Assembly: GCA_002380945.1 (NCBI GenBank)
Contig: DFWO01000196.1
Span: 1 to 14,971, forward strand
Reading direction: 5' to 3'
From: Methylococcaceae bacterium UBA4132
Lineage (GTDB): Bacteria; Pseudomonadota; Gammaproteobacteria; Methylococcales; Methylomonadaceae
Length of the DNA stretch: 14,971 nt
The position numbers were made by a program, and so were the translations under genes. Each line of letters begins with the position of its first letter. Position 1 is the stretch's first letter. The notes beneath the pieces were generated by a model that was not told the DNA's origin, searched no databases, and was given only the letters and a program-made list of their open reading frames with translations. Positions 6,273-13,639 of this stretch are shown here, piece by piece.

Positions 6273-7679
6273 TTAAAAAGTCTGCCAACCACCGCCTAAA
6301 ACTTTATATAGCAACACTAAATCCGCCGATGTGTTCGCGGTACTGCTCACTAATGAGCTTTGTGCTTGATAAAGTGATTGTTGACTGGTTAGTACATTAA
6401 TAAAACTGGTTAAGCCTTTTTCGTAACGCTCAGTTGCTAACTGTACGGCTTGTTGATTAGCAGTGACGGCTTGTTGTAGGGATTTTTGTTTTTGCTGTTC
6501 TTTGCTGTAGGAGACTAACGCATCTTCCACTTCTTTAAACGCAGTCAATACCGTTTTTTGATAACCGAGCAAACTTTGTTGGTATTGGGCTTCTTTGCTT
6601 TTGATATTGGCGTTAAGTTTGCCCCAATTAAACAGCGGCGCGGTGAGCGTAGCACCCACTGACCACGACTTACCAATAGGCGTAAAGTCAGTAATATGCA
6701 AATTTTGTACGCCTAAAAACTCGGCTAAATTAAATTTAGGATACAGCTCAGAGGTAGCAATACCAATATAGGCATTGGCAACGGCGAGTTGGCGTTCTGC
6801 ATAACGAATATCAGGACGGCGTTTTAATAACTCAGACGGCAAGTCGGGCATCACCGTTGTTTTTACCATGGGAATGTTAGCGACAGGTTCTAGCCGCGCC
6901 GCTAGTGCGTCTGGTTGTTTAGCCAATAATAAACTAAGTGCGTGTATGGCTTGTTGCACAGCGGTTTCATAGCTAGGCAATTGCGATTCTGTGGTAGCAA
7001 CTTGTGCTTGTGCTTGCGCAACTTCCATCATATCGGCTAGACCCGCTTGTTGGCGTACTTGTAACAATGCCAGTGTGTCTTGTTGACTGCGTAGATTAGC
7101 GTTAGTGATAACGATGAGTTGTTGATTACCACGCAATTCAATGTAATTACGCGCTACTTCGCCCAACAGTGTCACCATAACATCACGCCGATGTTCAATT
7201 TCACTCTCTATGGTCGCATCAGCAACTTCTATCGCACGTTGTACACCGCCAAAAAGATCGACTTCCCATTGTGCATCAATGCCTAATTGCAATAGATTAA
7301 TGACTTGATTGCCTAGACCAATACCGCCTGCTTGTGCGGTTGATGAGGTAGTTGCTGAGGAATTAAGGCGGCGATTAACATTATTTTTAACTGAAAAACT
7401 AGGCAGACCTGAAGCAATGGTGGCAATGCGTTGGCTACGCGCATCTTTGATACGGTCTAAGGTTTGTTTTAAATCCAGATTAGCATTAATAGCATCGACT
7501 ATCAGTTGATTAAGAATCGGATCATTAAAACTCTGCCACCATTGATTAAGTGCTTTTTCTTGCGACGAGACACTAGGAACACTCCATTGTTTAGGTGTGG
7601 CAAGCTCGGGCTTTTGATAATCAGGTCCAACGATACAACCCGTCAACAACAAAGCCAAGCCGACGACGTAACGACTCAC
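6273..7679 (-). CDS. NodT-type outer-membrane efflux lipoprotein (TolC family)
   Basis: This is an outer-membrane channel subunit for tripartite export systems. The product is 468 residues, the usual length for the NodT/OprM type. The signal peptide ends in the lipobox LLTGC with the lipidated Cys at residue 15, followed by IVGPDYQKPE, a hallmark of this family. Two helical repeat blocks with conserved NLDLKQ, LPSYETAVQQA, KRRPDIRYAERQLAVANA and a second-half ERYEKGLTSFINVL motif are visible. The start is GTG (7679-7677), which overlaps the adaptor stop in a GTGA arrangement, with AGGGG as the Shine-Dalgarno site; this points to translational coupling. It is the last gene of the arsS-arsM-adaptor-OMF operon. 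No terminator is seen in the 11 bp separating it from the convergent gene. It presumably works with the HlyD-type protein just upstream. Confidence 0.93.
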   Translation of the reverse strand: MSRYVVGLALLLTGCIVGPDYQKPELATPKQWSVPSVSSQEKALNQWWQSFNDPILNQLIVDAINANLDLKQTLDRIKDARSQRIATIASGLPSFSVKNNVNRRLNSSATTSSTAQAGGIGLGNQVINLLQLGIDAQWEVDLFGGVQRAIEVADATIESEIEHRRDVMVTLLGEVARNYIELRGNQQLIVITNANLRSQQDTLALLQVRQQAGLADMMEVAQAQAQVATTESQLPSYETAVQQAIHALSLLLAKQPDALAARLEPVANIPMVKTTVMPDLPSELLKRRPDIRYAERQLAVANAYIGIATSELYPKFNLAEFLGVQNLHITDFTPIGKSWSVGATLTAPLFNWGKLNANIKSKEAQYQQSLLGYQKTVLTAFKEVEDALVSYSKEQQKQKSLQQAVTANQQAVQLATERYEKGLTSFINVLTSQQSLYQAQSSLVSSTANTSADLVLLYKVLGGGWQTF

Positions 7680-8623
7680 GAACCCGCCCCTGTATTAGGT
7701 ACTTGGGTTTCAATAAACACATCCATTTGTTGACCGATATACAGTGGTAATTGTTTACGGTCAAAACTGTACAGAGCTTGTAATACACGGGTATCCACTC
7801 GTTCGGTACTGTCACCTGTCAGGGATTTTTTCGGTATTACAAAGGGTTCTAAGTAGGCTAATTCGAGTTCAACTTTAAAAGCTCGATTACCACGCAAATA
7901 TGCTACCGCTTTGTTATTTTTATCAAATCGCCATGCGTCATTTTCATCAATATCGACGCGTACATGGAGTTGGTCAATATTACCGACTAACATCAACGGC
8001 GTGGTTAATACACCCGCTTGAGCAAACTCCCCTACCCTGACATTGACTTGTAATACTTCACCATCAATCGGCGAGCGGATTATTAAGCGTTCTAAGGTAG
8101 TACGGCTATCGGCTATACTGGCTTGCGCTTGTTGTACGACTGCTTTAGCACTGTCCAATTTAGCTTGGGCAATAGCGACTGCGTTATGCCGTCTCACTAA
8201 TTCTTCTTTGCTAATGGCGCGTTTATCAGTGACGGATTCGGCTATATTTTCCAGCGTTTGGGTATCAATCAATGAGGCTTTGGCTTCGTTGACACTGGCA
8301 AGGGCTTTGGCTAAATCCGCTTCTTTGATGACAAGTTCGGCGCGAGTATCACGTTCATCTAAATAAAATAGCGGCGTACCGATTTTAATCGTATCGTCCA
8401 CTTTAACCGCCACGCGACTGACAATACGCGCTAATGGCGTACCAATGGCAATATTTTGACTTTTAGATTCAATAATACCCGCGCCAGCAATAAATTCTTT
8501 AAACGGTGAAGAAGCAGGTTCTGCGACCGCTTTGGCAATCGGCATAGGTTGATTACTGCTGACCACCGTATAACCCGCAAAAAATAATCCAGCAATCGCC
8601 AGTATGGGCAATAAATATTTCAT
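7676..8623 (-). CDS. HlyD-type periplasmic adaptor of an efflux system
   Basis: This adaptor (membrane fusion) protein would link an inner-membrane pump to the TolC-like channel encoded next to it. The product is 315 residues. An N-terminal membrane anchor or signal is at 3-22. The first lipoyl half is around 44-90 (IVSRVAVKVDDTIKIGTPLFYLD), the coiled-coil hairpin at about 91-182, the second lipoyl half at 183-204 (IRSPIDGEVLQVNVRVGEFA) and the beta-barrel at 205-305. The layout resembles adaptors that pair with ABC (MacB/DevC-like) exporters, but the pump gene is absent here. The ATG lies 3 bases after the arsM stop with no strong Shine-Dalgarno site, and its own stop overlaps the next start, so the four genes almost certainly form one transcript. 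The context suggests export of an arsenic-containing product; this is inference. Confidence 0.9.
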   Translation of the reverse strand: MKYLLPILAIAGLFFAGYTVVSSNQPMPIAKAVAEPASSPFKEFIAGAGIIESKSQNIAIGTPLARIVSRVAVKVDDTIKIGTPLFYLDERDTRAELVIKEADLAKALASVNEAKASLIDTQTLENIAESVTDKRAISKEELVRRHNAVAIAQAKLDSAKAVVQQAQASIADSRTTLERLIIRSPIDGEVLQVNVRVGEFAQAGVLTTPLMLVGNIDQLHVRVDIDENDAWRFDKNNKAVAYLRGNRAFKVELELAYLEPFVIPKKSLTGDSTERVDTRVLQALYSFDRKQLPLYIGQQMDVFIETQVPNTGAGS

Positions 8624-8626
8624 AAA

Positions 8627-9742
8627 TTAACAGCAACAAGGTGGATTGTCGTTAGAATGCGTAGCACTTTTAGTGGCGGAGACAGGTCGTAATGTGCCTG
8701 AAGGATGACACCACGCTTGTGAGGTTTGTTCATGGCTAGGCACAATGCCAATAAATTGTTCGGCATAAACCTCGCTAGTCAGTAGCTGATAACTACGTTC
8801 ACACACTGCCATACGTTGCCCACGACAAAATACATGACCTTCATCATCATAGACTTTACTAAAAGGACCCCGATAAATTACCGCGTGTCCTTTATCTAAA
8901 CAGGCAGTGGGCTGTGGTTTGCTGGCAGTAATCGTCACCGCACGAAATTCAATACCTTCAACGACCTGCCACGGACGTATATCCCATTTGTCTATGGTCA
9001 CACCAACAAAACCCGCATCAATAAATGCCTGTAAAAAATCTGTTTCCAGCAACGCACCTGAAATACAACCACTCCACAATTGTGCATCGTCTTTCAGGTG
9101 CTGCGGGACAGGTTCATCACTGACTATATCCGAAATAGCCACGCGTCCACCTGCTTTTACGACGCGAAAAATTTCTTGTATCAACTGAGTTTTGTCGCTG
9201 TCATGGACAAGATTCAGCACGCAATTTGAGACCACTAAATCAACGCTATTATTCGCAATTAGCGGCGTGGTTTTGCGTTGTTGTTCTTGCCATGCGCGTA
9301 ATGCCAACACATCTTCCGCACAACGGACAGGATTTTGTGCTAAATGTTGATTCATCGCCGTTAAGTCCAAGGCGAGATCTTGAATCTGCCCTTTCACAAA
9401 ACGCACGCGGTCTGAACCGATTTTATCCGCCATTTCCTGCTGATATTTTCGCGCTAATGCCAACATATCATCATTCATATCCACGCCGATAACGCTGCCT
9501 GACTCACCGACTAATTGTGCCGCCATGTAGCAAATTTTGCCCGAACCAGAGCCTAAATCTAATACCACATCACCCTGTCGCACATAACGCGAGGGATCGC
9601 CACAGCCGTAATCTTTATCAATAATTTCTTGCGGCAAGATAGCTAATAATTCGCGGTCATAATCGACGGGACAACATAAATCGGCTTGTACGACTTCCGC
9701 GCCTTGTGAATAACGTGCTAATACGCCTGCTTCTACGCTCAT
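8627..9742 (-). CDS. arsM: Arsenite S-adenosylmethionine methyltransferase, arsenosugar type
   Basis: ArsM methylates trivalent arsenic, using SAM, to mono- and dimethylated forms in the cytoplasm. The product is 371 residues. Motif I for SAM, VVLDLGSGSG, is at 59-68, and VIGVDMND at 84-91. Cysteines at 47 (YGCGDPSRY), 71, 174 (VVSNCVLNLV) and 226 (LWSGCISGAL) match the four conserved arsenic-related cysteines of characterised ArsM proteins; the last two are the arsenic-binding pair. After the methyltransferase core comes a C-terminal extension of roughly 90 residues (YRGPFSKVYDDEGHVFCRGQRMAVC) seen in ArsM proteins that partner ArsS, ending in three cysteines. GAGAGG lies 6 bases before the ATG. 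arsS ends 17 bases upstream and the adaptor gene begins 3 bases downstream. No arsR, arsB or arsC is nearby. Confidence 0.95.
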   Translation of the reverse strand: MSVEAGVLARYSQGAEVVQADLCCPVDYDRELLAILPQEIIDKDYGCGDPSRYVRQGDVVLDLGSGSGKICYMAAQLVGESGSVIGVDMNDDMLALARKYQQEMADKIGSDRVRFVKGQIQDLALDLTAMNQHLAQNPVRCAEDVLALRAWQEQQRKTTPLIANNSVDLVVSNCVLNLVHDSDKTQLIQEIFRVVKAGGRVAISDIVSDEPVPQHLKDDAQLWSGCISGALLETDFLQAFIDAGFVGVTIDKWDIRPWQVVEGIEFRAVTITASKPQPTACLDKGHAVIYRGPFSKVYDDEGHVFCRGQRMAVCERSYQLLTSEVYAEQFIGIVPSHEQTSQAWCHPSGTLRPVSATKSATHSNDNPPCCC

Positions 9743-9759
9743 GTTAAACCTCTCATTTG

Positions 9760-10713
9760 TTAGATAATGCTACCTGTACAACTACTACCCTGCCCTGCCG
9801 TACAACCGTAACAATGTTGCAGAGTGGCAATCTGTTGACCTTGTAACTCAGAAACTTCAGTAATATGGGTTCGCTGTTTTGCCCCTAAAGGCAGTCTTAG
9901 CATTTGATTAAAATCACAATCATAGACAAAACCTTGCCAATCAACGCTTAAAGTAGTTCTACACATGACATGGTCTAATGCGGCTGGATTAAAATTAGTT
10001 TTCAGTAACGTTAAATAATCATCAAACTGCCCTTTGCTTAATAACACACTACCAAAGCGTTGAATGGGTAAATTAGTGAGCGCGTAGAGCTGATTGAAAA
10101 CGATACCATATTGCTGACTTAAATGTTGTTTATAGGCTTGTTCAAGAGCTTGTTGCGGTGGTGGTAAACTCGCGCCTTGTGGATTAAAGACTAAATTCAA
10201 TATAATAAGTGAGCCATTCGCTTGACCGTAACCCAACGCGTTTAATTGTTGTAAAGCGGTAATACTTTTAGCAAATGTACCTTTGCCACGCTGTTTATCG
10301 ACGTTATCCTGTAAATAACACGGCAAGGAAGCGACGATTTCCACTTGCTGCTGTGCTAAAAATTCGGCTAAGTCTGAATAACCGTCTTCCAATAAAATTA
10401 CCAAGTTGCAACGGTCTATCACTTTCACATTGCGTAGTCGTGCTTGTTCAACCAAATAACGAAAATGCGGATTCATTTCAGGTGCGCCACCTGTTAAATC
10501 CAGTGTGTGTATGCCCTGTTTATCAATGAACGCCAACACCTGATCAACAGTTTTTTTGTCCATCAATTCGATGCGTTTAGGACCTGCATTAACATGACAA
10601 TGCGTACAACTTAGGTTACATAAATAACCTAAATTGACTTGCAACACGCTTAGCGCATTGCGAGTGATGCGTGGAAAATCGCTGTTTTGTAAATACGGAG
10701 CTGAATCAAGCAT
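9760..10713 (-). CDS. arsS: Arsenosugar biosynthesis radical SAM protein
   Basis: ArsS is a radical SAM enzyme. In the established pathway it transfers the 5'-deoxyadenosyl group of SAM to dimethylarsenite, giving the dimethylarsinoyl-deoxyadenosine precursor of arsenosugars. The product is 317 residues. The cluster-binding motif CNLSCTHCH has cysteines at 32, 36 and 39. TGGAPEMNP (74-82) is the GGE-like SAM contact. The C-terminal DUF3641-type domain has cysteines at 251, 266, 301, 304 and 312, including CYGCTAGQGSSC, likely ligands for an auxiliary cluster. The ATG at 10713 gives MLDSAPYLQN with no clear Shine-Dalgarno site. A repeat arm ends 17 bases upstream, so the leader comes out of the composite repeat. 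It is the first gene of the operon, with arsM 17 bases downstream. The ArsS/ArsM pairing makes both calls firm. Confidence 0.95.
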   Translation of the reverse strand: MLDSAPYLQNSDFPRITRNALSVLQVNLGYLCNLSCTHCHVNAGPKRIELMDKKTVDQVLAFIDKQGIHTLDLTGGAPEMNPHFRYLVEQARLRNVKVIDRCNLVILLEDGYSDLAEFLAQQQVEIVASLPCYLQDNVDKQRGKGTFAKSITALQQLNALGYGQANGSLIILNLVFNPQGASLPPPQQALEQAYKQHLSQQYGIVFNQLYALTNLPIQRFGSVLLSKGQFDDYLTLLKTNFNPAALDHVMCRTTLSVDWQGFVYDCDFNQMLRLPLGAKQRTHITEVSELQGQQIATLQHCYGCTAGQGSSCTGSII

Positions 10714-10790
10714 CGTTTAGTTATTGTATTTGTCCACGAAAATCACAAAAAGCACGAAAAGTTTTTATAGCTAAAGCACAATAAAATGAT

Positions 10791-10850
10791 ACCGTTCGTG
10801 GTAAGCTTGTTGAACCACATTCCCACTTCGACAAGCTCAGTGCGAATGAT
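10791..10850. repeat. REP-like palindrome, copy 2
   Basis: The arms are 10791-10814 (CCGTTCGTGG then AAGCTTGTTGAA) and 10827-10850 (TTCGACAAGCTCA then GCGAATGAT). The element aligns end to end with 5012-5071. In the stem, CTTTTCGAA/TTCGAAAAG of copy 1 becomes CTTGTTGAA/TTCGACAAG here: one full base-pair swap and one change to a U-G pair. That suggests selection for the folded form. Confidence 0.7.
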
Positions 10851-10863
10851 TTTGTAATCAACA

Positions 10864-10891
10864 CATATAATATGAGTTTACTATGACTCAA
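10864..10891 (-). promoter_or_regulatory. Candidate promoter of the arsS operon with operator-like repeat
   Basis: Read on the minus strand, TTGAGT (10891-10886) and TATATG (10869-10864) are 16 bp apart. TATTAT at 10872-10867 is a better -10 by sequence but is too close to that -35. The inverted repeat TGAGT (10890-10886) and ACTCA (10877-10873) falls within the promoter span and could bind a regulator. A transcript from here would have a leader of roughly 140 bases carrying the REP-like hairpin. Both hexamers are imperfect, and read-through from the upstream gene is the alternative. Confidence 0.28.
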
Positions 10892-10965
10892 TGTTGTAAT
10901 TCATCCATATTGATATACAGATTATTTAATTTTTTTTGTGTCTTTCGTGCTTTTCGTGGACTGTG

Positions 10966-13194
10966 TTATTTCCATATCTTAACGATATTGGTGAAGTCAT
11001 CTGTCCACGGACGCATATCAAAATACAACGGCATGGTTTGCCAAGTCCCCAGTAAACTCAAGGTTAATGGTGTTAGCGTTTCAGGTTGCTTTGCCATCAC
11101 TACCCAGTCCGTATCAACGACTAGCGGCATATTCTCTGGGGCTTTATATTCTTGTATTAACGCAGCAAGATGGGCTTGTTCGGCATGAATGGATAGCACT
11201 TTTTTTAAGGCTAAATGGCGATTGGTGATATGAAACGCCAATATGCCATTGGGTTTTAGCTTTTTGAAGTACAGTTCCAAGGCTTCTTTGGTGATGAGAT
11301 GCGTCGGCACAGCATCGGAGCTGAACGCGTCCATCATTAATAAATCAAAATATTGATCAGGTTCTTTTTCTAAAGATAACCGTGCATCACCGACACGCAT
11401 AGTGGCATTAGGTAAACACCGACTGAGATAGCTAAAATAGCTTGGATTATTAGCAATATTGATGACTAAAGGATCAATTTCATACAGTGTCCAGTGTTGG
11501 GTCGGTTTGGCATAACACGCTAATGCCCCCGCACCTAAGCCAACAACACCGATATTCCAATTGGCATTGTTAGCATCAAAGGTTTTAAACAACTGCCCCA
11601 TAGGACCTGGTTGACTGTAATAGGTTAAGGGAATTTTTGCCAGCGGTTCGGGTAAGCGTTGTGCACCATGTTTAGTGGTGCCATGAAATAGTTCGTGATA
11701 GGTTTCGGGCTGGTTTTGTTCATCGGTCAATACACTCTCACGCACTGCCATTACGCCAAAAAAGCTACGTTTTTGGTAAAGGGTATGCGAAGACAAACCG
11801 TGTAAACTAAGTGCCAAAAACATAATTACGCCGATGGTCAGCGCGTAACCCATGGTTTGCTTTCTTAAAAAATAAACCAATACGCTTAATGCGATTAAAC
11901 TGAGTGCGATAATATCAAAGTATTGCAATAAATCATTGATGCTAGCATAGAGTATTAAGCCAATGCTTAGTAGCAATGCGGGAATACTCAGTTGTTTTAA
12001 TAAGCTCTTATTCCATGATACGACCGCCCAAGGTCTTAGTAATAACGCAGCAACTATCATCAACGGGTATTCATAGATACCGTCAAAAATAAACGGGGCA
12101 ACAAAGGTATTAAACATCCCGCCTAACATGCCCGCAAACGACATAATCAAATAGAAGCTAGTTAGATGTTGCGTAGGTGGTCTGTCTTTGGCAAGCTCAC
12201 CGTGGCACACCATGATGGCAAAGAAAAATGCCAAAACGTGCAGAATAAGGTACACCCAATACGGCAAATCAGCTGGATTAACAAACGCGTAGGCAAGAAA
12301 CGGCACTAATACCAAGGGCTGTATCTTAACCATGATAGGGTGCAGTTTGTCATTCCAGTGGGAGAATACGATGATAAACGACAGCAGATAAACGGTCAGC
12401 GGAATAATCCATAACAACGGCACGGAAGCAATATCGGTGCTGATGAAGTTGGTTAAGCCCAGTAATAAGCTGGAGGGAACGAAGGCTAATGCCAACCAGT
12501 GCAGTTTTGTTGACAACGTTAGTGCATCGATAATCGGTGTTTTTATGACTGGCGCGTTATCAGGTTGTTGACGTTGCCATAATGACCACGCACACACGGC
12601 AATCAATACACAGAGCAGTAAATAACCGATGCTCCAATCCGTTTGCTGACTCGCTAAGCCGATATTTGGCTCTAATAAAAACGGATAGCTGAGTAAGGCA
12701 AGCAAACTACCTGTATTACTGGCGGCATAGAGAAAATAAGGATCATCACTGCTTTGATGCCCCAACTGCGAAAACCATTTTTGTATCAGCGGTGCGGTGG
12801 TGGATAGTACAAAAAACGGCAAGCCTATTGCTAGAAATAATGTCCAACACAACCAAAATGTTGGGTTGCTGTCAGTGGGCGGAATAGTATTTTCGGGTAA
12901 GGCAACGGGTAACGCTAACAAACTGATTAAAATAATCGCAAGGTGGATTAAAATTTGTGGGCGATTTTGATAGCGCGTAGATAGCGCGTGGGCATAAAGA
13001 TAACCCAGAAATAAAATGCTTTGATAAAACACCATGCAGGTGTTCCATACCGCAGGCGAACCACCCAATAACGGTAATAAAATCTTACCAAATAGCGGTT
13101 GTAAGACGAACATCAATGACGCACTGACAAATAATGTGCCAGCAAATAAGACAATGGTGGAGAGGTGGCGATTAGTTTTTAATTCTTGGCTCAT
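10966..13194 (-). CDS. Fused membrane (MFS-like) and spermidine-synthase-like protein
   Basis: The product is a 742-residue two-part protein. Residues 1 to about 470 are a polytopic membrane domain with many hydrophobic helices, beginning LSTIVLFAGTLFVSASLMFVLQPLFGK. Residues 477-742 are a SpeE-like Rossmann domain: VVGLGAG at 550-556, YEIDP at 571-575, VGDARL at 601-606, MDAFSSDAVPTHL at 621-633 and the C-terminal WTDDFTNI. True spermidine synthases usually carry GGGDGG and a DSSDP- or DSTDP-like stretch. Here the glycine motif and the active-site loop differ, so polyamine synthesis should not be assumed. The family is widespread and uncharacterised. There is no good Shine-Dalgarno site; AAGG lies 12 or more bases upstream. 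It precedes the arsS operon on the same strand but is separated from it by 252 bp of repeats, so a functional link is only a possibility. Confidence 0.85.
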   Translation of the reverse strand: MSQELKTNRHLSTIVLFAGTLFVSASLMFVLQPLFGKILLPLLGGSPAVWNTCMVFYQSILFLGYLYAHALSTRYQNRPQILIHLAIILISLLALPVALPENTIPPTDSNPTFWLCWTLFLAIGLPFFVLSTTAPLIQKWFSQLGHQSSDDPYFLYAASNTGSLLALLSYPFLLEPNIGLASQQTDWSIGYLLLCVLIAVCAWSLWQRQQPDNAPVIKTPIIDALTLSTKLHWLALAFVPSSLLLGLTNFISTDIASVPLLWIIPLTVYLLSFIIVFSHWNDKLHPIMVKIQPLVLVPFLAYAFVNPADLPYWVYLILHVLAFFFAIMVCHGELAKDRPPTQHLTSFYLIMSFAGMLGGMFNTFVAPFIFDGIYEYPLMIVAALLLRPWAVVSWNKSLLKQLSIPALLLSIGLILYASINDLLQYFDIIALSLIALSVLVYFLRKQTMGYALTIGVIMFLALSLHGLSSHTLYQKRSFFGVMAVRESVLTDEQNQPETYHELFHGTTKHGAQRLPEPLAKIPLTYYSQPGPMGQLFKTFDANNANWNIGVVGLGAGALACYAKPTQHWTLYEIDPLVINIANNPSYFSYLSRCLPNATMRVGDARLSLEKEPDQYFDLLMMDAFSSDAVPTHLITKEALELYFKKLKPNGILAFHITNRHLALKKVLSIHAEQAHLAALIQEYKAPENMPLVVDTDWVVMAKQPETLTPLTLSLLGTWQTMPLYFDMRPWTDDFTNIVKIWK

Positions 13195-13206
13195 TATTAT
13201 CAGTGT

Positions 13207-13250
13207 CGCCTTGTTGGCGTATGGTTTTTAATGAGGCAATGATAAACCAT
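13207..13250 (-). other. Hairpins in the leader of the fused membrane protein gene
   Basis: ATGGTTT (13221-13227) pairs with AAACCAT (13244-13250), and CGCC (13207-13210) pairs with GGCG (13216-13219). Both lie just upstream of the start codon at 13194. The stems are short, so this could be chance or a modest leader structure. The rest of the 185-bp gap to the cold-shock gene contains that gene's terminator and nothing else I can support. Confidence 0.2.
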
Positions 13251-13336
13251 TTGTGACAGCACGCGGTATTTTGATAATTAAGCGTGGTACAAAAAGAAGT
13301 GGAAATCTAGCGATTATCTGTAGAAAGGGGGAAAAG

Positions 13337-13370
13337 CAGGCTGTAGCTCACAGATGAGAGCTACAGCCTG
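13337..13370 (-). terminator. Intrinsic terminator of the cold-shock gene
   Basis: A perfect 13-bp stem, CAGGCTGTAGCTC (13337-13349) with GAGCTACAGCCTG (13358-13370), has an 8-base loop and begins 9 bases after the gene's stop. On the minus strand it is followed by CTTTTCCCCCTTTC, a pyrimidine tract that can act as a partial U-run. Confidence 0.8.
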
Positions 13371-13379
13371 AGAGTTGCA

Positions 13380-13580
13380 TTAGATGAGAGTTACATCTTC
13401 TGCTTGCGGACCTTTTTGACCTTGAGTTACAGTAAACTGAACTTTTTGACCTTCATCTAACGTTTTAAAGCCAGAGCTGTTAATGTTACGAAAGTGAACA
13501 AAAACGTCAGGACCGCCTTCTTGTTGAATAAAACCAAAACCTTTTTCTGCGTTAAACCATTTAACGATACCAGTAGTCAT
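13380..13580 (-). CDS. CspA-family cold-shock protein
   Basis: The product is a 66-residue single cold-shock (OB-fold) domain that binds single-stranded nucleic acid and acts as an RNA chaperone in the cytoplasm. RNP1 is KGFGFI (13-18) and RNP2 is VFVHF (26-30). The start MTTGIVKWFNAEKGFGFI is canonical and the length is normal (65-70 residues). AGGA lies 9 bases before the ATG. It is a single-gene unit: a strong terminator follows and a leader with a small hairpin precedes it. Whether it is cold-induced or constitutive cannot be read from the sequence. Confidence 0.97.
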   Translation of the reverse strand: MTTGIVKWFNAEKGFGFIQQEGGPDVFVHFRNINSSGFKTLDEGQKVQFTVTQGQKGPQAEDVTLI

Positions 13581-13639
13581 CGTGATAAATCCTATAAATA
13601 TTAAGTAATTAAAGCCTTTTACAAGGCGGGTGTAATATA
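13581..13639 (-). promoter_or_regulatory. Leader and possible promoter of the cold-shock gene
   Basis: On the minus strand a TATATT hexamer (13639-13634) could be the -10 element; no convincing -35 is visible. The putative leader contains a small hairpin, GCCTT (13614-13618) with AAGGC (13623-13627), and the Shine-Dalgarno AGGA. cspA-type genes often have regulatory leaders, but this one is short. Nothing else is supported in the remaining gap up to 13845. Confidence 0.35.

Larger units (their letters stand above)
10731..10961. repeat. Composite repeat: CACGAAAAG-unit arms around a REP-like core (copy 2)
   Basis: The left arm (10732-10760) is GTC followed by CACGAAAAT, CACAAAAAG and CACGAAAAG, three 9-bp units. 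The right arm (10934-10961), read in reverse, is CACGAAAAG, CACGAAAGA and CACAAAAAA. The arms match at about 23 of 28 positions. The left arm continues as TTTTTA and GCTAAA, as in the copy at 2291-2363. The arms enclose 173 bases that hold a REP-like palindrome (10791-10850) and an A/T-rich stretch. The element fills the space between the arsS start and the stop of the spermidine-synthase-like gene, 4 bases from that stop. It has no open frame of note, so a non-coding MITE-like or composite repeat is likely. Confidence 0.65.

Noticed and set aside
8043..8366. 107-codon open frame on the plus strand
   Set aside because: It is antisense to the HlyD-type gene, whose domains are clear, and its product is low-complexity with no recognisable motif.
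9226..9492. 88-codon open frame on the plus strand
   Set aside because: It is antisense to the SAM-binding and mid regions of arsM and has no recognisable features.
10732..10760. Short tandem 9-bp units as a CRISPR array
   Set aside because: The units are contiguous with no spacers, only three in number, and lie in inverted arms.
10883..11188. 101-codon open frame on the plus strand
   Set aside because: It runs through the repeat arm and then antisense to the spermidine-synthase-like domain; its product is Cys/Phe-rich with no family match that I recognise.
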